A stretch of 26,321 nt of DNA from a virus. Below are positions 22,597 to 26,321 of this stretch, in pieces (the first letter of the stretch is position 1; the number at the start of each line of letters is the position of its first letter). Under the pieces are notes generated by a model. The model made no database searches. It worked only from the letters and a program-made list of their open reading frames with translations, and had not been told where the DNA came from. The DNA lies in IMG/VR virus record IMGVR_UViG_3300025327_000566, positions 1-26,321 of that record; one strand, given 5' to 3'. The translations under genes were made by a program, and so were the position numbers.

Positions 22597-23315
22597 CAGA
22601 ATTAAATGAAAACCTAACTCCTGTAGATGCTCCTATAAATAGCGGTAGTGTAGTTAATTCATACGATTTTAACTCAAAAAACGATAGGAACATTATAAAC
22701 AGTTATAACTTAGGTACGTTTTCCACTGATAAAATAACTGCAGGTACTATAGATGCTTCATTAATTACAGTTACCAATATAAGTGCAACAAACATTACAA
22801 CAGGAACGATGTCCGCAAGTCTTATTACAGGTGGCACTTTATCAGCCGATCGTATTGGGGGTGGAACCGTAACAGCTAACATTTTGACTGCAGGTACTAT
22901 AAGTGGGACTGTTGTCGATCTCACTAATGTAAATGCGTCAAATATAACTGTGGGTACTATAACAGGAATAAAATTTAGAACGAATGTTGCTGGTTCTGCT
23001 AGAGTAGAGCTTGAAGCTAACCAAGCACTAATCGATATATATGATAGTGGGGATGACCTAGTTTTAAGGATTGATGATAATGGAACGGATGTAACATTTT
23101 CCGCATTTGACGGAAGAAATGTTGCTTTAGATGCTGCTGGTGGGGCAAGTGTTTACTGTAACGATCCGTTAGATATGAACAGTAACGATATAAAGACTGT
23201 CAAGGTGATTAATTTTATAACTACCGGAAATCATGGTGGTAACAATTCTGTTTATGTTAAAGATAACGAAGTTTATGCAAAGGATGGTTCAGGAAATTCT
23301 ACGCAACTAACATGA
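22593..23315 (+). CDS. Tail fibre or needle-like protein with 'NITTGT / AGTI' repeats
   Basis: Residues 45-125 of this 240-residue protein are a run of short repeats (DKITAGTIDASLITVTNISA, NITTGTMSASLITGGTLSAD, RIGGGTVTANILTAGTIS). This type is common in trimeric phage fibres and tip proteins. The C-terminal half (ARVELEANQALIDIYDSGDDLVLRIDDNG, then GGASVYCNDPLDMNSNDIKTV) is the usual fibre-to-tip transition, in which DLDMNSNDI-like motifs occur. It follows the nozzle gene, where P22 has its needle (gp26), so a trimeric central needle or a side fibre is likely. Four-base overlaps with both neighbours fix the start and stop. The repeat style is shared with the giant protein at 14948. Confidence 0.7.
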   Translation: MTELNENLTPVDAPINSGSVVNSYDFNSKNDRNIINSYNLGTFSTDKITAGTIDASLITVTNISATNITTGTMSASLITGGTLSADRIGGGTVTANILTAGTISGTVVDLTNVNASNITVGTITGIKFRTNVAGSARVELEANQALIDIYDSGDDLVLRIDDNGTDVTFSAFDGRNVALDAAGGASVYCNDPLDMNSNDIKTVKVINFITTGNHGGNNSVYVKDNEVYAKDGSGNSTQLT

Positions 23316-23665
23316 TTAAAGACTATAAAATTGTATTTGAATATAGAATGGATAGGTCGTATAAACCTATTTTCCAAGTCATTGAAGATGGTATCATTAT
23401 TAAAGAAATTCCTGTTTTAAAAAAAGAATATTCAAAAACAGAACGTAAAGAACAAGCACAAAAGTTTAATGTTGATAGGTATGAGAAGTTTCCAGGCAAG
23501 TTACCTACTATGGGTTTACTGCCATATCCACCTGAAGAAAACGAGGAAATAGGGACATATGAGAATAAGCAAGATTTGTACTTGTATATAGCACACGCAT
23601 ATAATATTCTATTAGAGAGAGTTAAGAAATTAGAAACGGAGGTAGAAACTTTAAAAAATGGCTGA
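23312..23665 (+). CDS. Hypothetical protein with C-terminal coiled coil, 117 aa
   Basis: The first 60 residues are strand-like and charged (YKIVFEYRMDRSYKPIFQVIEDGIIIKEIPVLKKEY). A Pro-rich linker follows (KLPTMGLLPYPPEENEE), and the C-terminus is a helix, YIAHAYNILLERVKKLETEVETLKN, whose leucine spacing suggests a trimeric or dimeric coiled coil. It is not a family I know. The gene overlaps the fibre gene before it by four bases and the next gene by eight. Small coiled-coil proteins next to fibre genes are sometimes fibre chaperones or connectors, so that is the most reasonable guess. Confidence 0.6.
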   Translation: MIKDYKIVFEYRMDRSYKPIFQVIEDGIIIKEIPVLKKEYSKTERKEQAQKFNVDRYEKFPGKLPTMGLLPYPPEENEEIGTYENKQDLYLYIAHAYNILLERVKKLETEVETLKNG

Positions 23666-24551
23666 CTATTCAAAATCAGATTTTGCACAAAGTTTAGGAA
23701 TATCAAAACAGGAACTTGAAAACAGAGCCAGAGGTGCGGGTTTTAGCACAACTGAAGATTATTATAAATCAACGGGTGGTGGTGCAACAGGTTCTAATGT
23801 AGCTGCGGTAAGACCGGCAGTACAATCTTATGAGCAGTCAATTCCTGAAACTCAACAAGCATTTACACAGCAAAGAACACAACTGCAGGCAGAACAGGCA
23901 CCTCTTGAAAAAAGATATGCTAATCTTCTTCAGTCCATTAAAGGAAACCAACAGACAGCAGAAAACAGACAGACCCTAGCAACAGCAAACGAACTTGCCA
24001 GACGTGGGATATCTAATACTTCTGGACTTTTCCAGCAAGAACTTGCCAGTGCTGTAAATCCTTTAACACAGCAATATTCAACACAATATACCGATGTTGG
24101 TTTACAAGGAGAAGCCGCACAAAGACAGTTAGCAAATCAATTAGCAAACACTTATACAGGAGAAACGGAATCATTAAGAGCTATAAGAAACGCTATAGCG
24201 CAATTACAAGCTGGTGCCGGACAGACTGATGTTGCGCAGGGCATACAAAAGAGTCAGTTTCAAAAAGAACAGGAAAGACTAGCTAGTGCAACAAAAGCTG
24301 ATGAGGATTATAGAAAAATGATTTATGAGAATATAGATTTACCAAGAACACAGTACGAGTTGAATAAACCCTACTACAAACCAGAAGAAGCAGGACTCAC
24401 AGTAGCAGACCTTCAAGGATTAAAAGAAGCACTGGGTTTAGACGGGAATGATGCATCTGATCCTGATTATTTTACTCCGGTAAATTCAAAACCAGTTAGT
24501 TCATCTATTACACCAGCTACAGCTGGTAAATATGGAGGTAATTTAGGTTAA
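23658..24551 (+). CDS. Probable internal virion / ejection protein, 297 aa, alpha-helical
   Basis: The protein is almost entirely helical and rich in Gln, Ala and Glu: QQAFTQQRTQLQAEQAPLEKRYANLLQSIKGNQQ, TANELARRGISNTSGLFQQELASAV and GEAAQRQLANQLANTY. The RGIS-TSGLFQQEL segment and the LEKRYANLL helix resemble proteins next to the ejection genes of other short-tailed phages. Such proteins are packed inside the head or neck and released with DNA to form a channel across the cell envelope. A basic Gly/Ser-rich tail ends the protein. No lytic-enzyme motif is visible. It overlaps the upstream gene by eight bases and the next by one (TAATG). Confidence 0.62.
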   Translation: MADYSKSDFAQSLGISKQELENRARGAGFSTTEDYYKSTGGGATGSNVAAVRPAVQSYEQSIPETQQAFTQQRTQLQAEQAPLEKRYANLLQSIKGNQQTAENRQTLATANELARRGISNTSGLFQQELASAVNPLTQQYSTQYTDVGLQGEAAQRQLANQLANTYTGETESLRAIRNAIAQLQAGAGQTDVAQGIQKSQFQKEQERLASATKADEDYRKMIYENIDLPRTQYELNKPYYKPEEAGLTVADLQGLKEALGLDGNDASDPDYFTPVNSKPVSSSITPATAGKYGGNLG

Positions 24552-26321
24552 TGTTAGTAAAATCAAGAAGAAGTGGAAAATTAGGTTATATTCCTGATGA
24601 TAAGTTTGACCCAAACCTTTTTGAACAGGCAAGTGGGGGATCACAGACAAATATAGAACCACAAATGCAGGAATCGTTATCATCAAAAGTGGGTGGTGGG
24701 TTAATGGACATTCTATCGGGAATGGCAAAACCGTTTGTTAACACCGGTAAGAGGATTGGTGCTGCTGGGTATGAATTAGGTAGAGGTGGGGTTTCCAGCG
24801 TTGCTAGTTTGTTTGAAAAGTCTAACCCCGAACTTGCACAAAAACTATATCAAGCAGCATCAGCAGAAAACCCTCTCGCAAAAACAGAGGAAGATATAAA
24901 TAAACTTTCAGATCCGTTAAAGATTGCCAAAGATAGTGCTGGAATACTTGCATGGGCCGTTCCCGGTGGTGGATTTACACAAGGACTAAAATCAGGGGCA
25001 TTAACAGGATTCTCACAGTCGGGAGATACTATTGAGGAGATATTAGGTTCTACAGCGTTGGGTGGTTTAACTGGTGGCGTAACTTCAAAAGTTTTGAGCA
25101 AGGTATTAGGAACAGGAAAAGGTCTACAAAAAGCCGGTCAGAAAATGCAGGAGGGTTTTGTTGAAGAAGCTGTGGAAGGTACTCCAAAGTATGCATCCAA
25201 TGTAAAAAGATTGGTTGGTGTTCAAAATAAACTTAATTTGACAGGTTCTGTAAGAAATAAATTAGATCAAGTAGACGATGCGTTTACTAGAGTTGAAATT
25301 GATATTAAGGATAAGTTAGCAAAACTTCCAGGAGTATCGAAAAGAACCGCATTAGAGGATTTTAGTAACGAACTTGTAAAAACAAATTACTTGGGTAGTA
25401 AATCTGTATACAAAGAGGCGGTAAATGCTTACACAAAAAGGTTAGGACAAGCAGTAAAAGGGGGTTCTGGCAAGGCACTATATGACTTAAAATCAGAACT
25501 TAGGGGAGAGTTACAAACAGCACTAAAAGCGTTAGGAAAAGGGAATGCAAAACTCTCTCCCACCGAGGAAGTTAAATATGCTTTATATAAAAGTTTAAAA
25601 AAAACGATAGATAGAGTAGACGACTCAATAAGACCGTTAAACCAATTAGAACATGATATGTTTGATCTATCTTTAGGTTTATATAAAGCAAAAGATGAAG
25701 GAGGTGTAACACTTCCCTTTTTAGGAAAAATTGGACAATCACAAACACAAGCTTCAAGAGATATTATAAGTAGAGGTGAACAAAAGACAGGTACCGTATT
25801 AGATTCTGTTTTAGGTTTAGTTCCTCCATCGACCGCAACAAAAGCTGGGAGTATTTATGGTGCCGCTGGTATAACTCAACCTGGTATCCAAGTTCCCACA
25901 GGGGACATAGAACAGCAACAGATAGCGCCTGATATAACCTCACAAGCTCCTATGGAACAGGCTAGCGGTGAATTTAAGATAACTCCCGAAATGCTACTTA
26001 CTGCAAGGCTTACTCTTGGAGATAAGAAATTCCAACAATTAAAAGAAATTTATGATTTGCAAAGGGGCGATACTTCTGCAACTACTACAAAAAGGCGACA
26101 AGCAGTAAGTAGTGCGGAACAGATATATAAACAAGTAGAAGGCTTAGCATTACAAGCTCCGTCTGGAGTTGGAGGTTGGTTTCAGGCACTAACAGGACAA
26201 TTACCAGGAATTGAGGGGGGTAGCGCAGAGGACTTAAAACGTGTTACAGAAGGTTTTGCTAAAGCTATTGCCGGTGCTTTTGCTGGTGAAGTTGGGGTTG
26301 CCACAGATCAAGATGTTCAAA
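24551..26321 (+). CDS. Probable ejection (internal virion) protein, 3' partial, at least 590 aa
   Basis: The frame runs open from the ATG at 24551 (TAATG overlap) to the window end. A basic, flexible N-terminus (about 1-50) leads to helices. A Gly- and Ala-rich, moderately hydrophobic region follows (about 130-190; ILAWAVPGGGFTQGLKSGAL and GSTALGGLTGGVTSKVL), which could insert into a membrane. Long charged helices come next (about 215-400). The last visible part (IAGAFAGEVGVATDQDVQ) resembles a recurring C-terminal motif, GE-G-x-T-D-x-D, of large internal proteins in podoviruses. The size, the position after the nozzle and needle genes, and the helix-glycine pattern support an ejection protein that helps form a DNA channel through the host envelope. 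No lysozyme or transglycosylase motif is seen in this part. Its C-terminus is outside the window. Confidence 0.65.
   Translation, partial: MLVKSRRSGKLGYIPDDKFDPNLFEQASGGSQTNIEPQMQESLSSKVGGGLMDILSGMAKPFVNTGKRIGAAGYELGRGGVSSVASLFEKSNPELAQKLYQAASAENPLAKTEEDINKLSDPLKIAKDSAGILAWAVPGGGFTQGLKSGALTGFSQSGDTIEEILGSTALGGLTGGVTSKVLSKVLGTGKGLQKAGQKMQEGFVEEAVEGTPKYASNVKRLVGVQNKLNLTGSVRNKLDQVDDAFTRVEIDIKDKLAKLPGVSKRTALEDFSNELVKTNYLGSKSVYKEAVNAYTKRLGQAVKGGSGKALYDLKSELRGELQTALKALGKGNAKLSPTEEVKYALYKSLKKTIDRVDDSIRPLNQLEHDMFDLSLGLYKAKDEGGVTLPFLGKIGQSQTQASRDIISRGEQKTGTVLDSVLGLVPPSTATKAGSIYGAAGITQPGIQVPTGDIEQQQIAPDITSQAPMEQASGEFKITPEMLLTARLTLGDKKFQQLKEIYDLQRGDTSATTTKRRQAVSSAEQIYKQVEGLALQAPSGVGGWFQALTGQLPGIEGGSAEDLKRVTEGFAKAIAGAFAGEVGVATDQDVQ

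Noticed and set aside
1-26321. Prophage boundary or attachment site
   Set aside because: No integrase, tRNA gene or host-like flank is present; the window is wholly phage in character.

Overview
The window is a contiguous stretch of a tailed-phage genome, most likely a podovirus with a P22-like order of virion genes. Every gene I can support lies on the + strand. The genes are tightly packed, with many ATGA or TAATG stop/start overlaps. The DNA is AT-rich, and the best ribosome binding sites match the full AGGAGGTGA consensus, so a low-GC Gram-positive (Firmicutes-like) host is plausible but not proven. There is no integrase, repressor or host gene in the window, so lifestyle cannot be judged.

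Layout. 1-1152: two consecutive genes encode the two cofactor-binding domains of a transketolase-type thiamine diphosphate (TPP) enzyme; the first is cut by the window edge. 1149-1774: small genes, including a probable 41-codon gene that also contains a perfect 13-bp inverted repeat and could fold as a three-way junction RNA. 1758-6309: packaging and portal block (small terminase, large terminase, a nucleotidyltransferase-like protein, a one-pass membrane protein, portal). 6287-6996: two small genes. 6997-7152: regulatory gap with a good sigma70-type promoter, an overlapping palindrome and an intrinsic terminator. 7153-10322: scaffold, major capsid protein, a small charged protein and an abundant-looking beta-rich virion protein. 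10323-10448: a second gap with a very strong terminator carrying a competing upstream hairpin. 10449-13666: a four-gene sugar cassette (two FkbM-type methyltransferases, a GT8-like and a GT4-like glycosyltransferase). 13706-19745: beta-rich fibre or surface proteins, among them an 1104-residue Gly/Thr repeat protein. 19745-26321: neck/adaptor, tail nozzle, fibre or needle, and helical internal (ejection) proteins, the last cut by the window end.

How it may work together. The terminase, portal, scaffold and capsid genes build and fill the head; the neck, nozzle and fibre genes make a short tail; the last two genes probably encode proteins ejected with the DNA. The unusual part is the sugar chemistry. 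A TPP-dependent two-gene enzyme sits beside the terminase genes, and O-methyltransferases with two glycosyltransferases sit inside the virion operon directly before surface proteins rich in Thr, Ser and Gly. My main hypothesis, which is inference only, is that this phage makes and attaches a methylated, possibly unusual, glycan to its own virion proteins. The alternative is that it modifies the host surface glycan.
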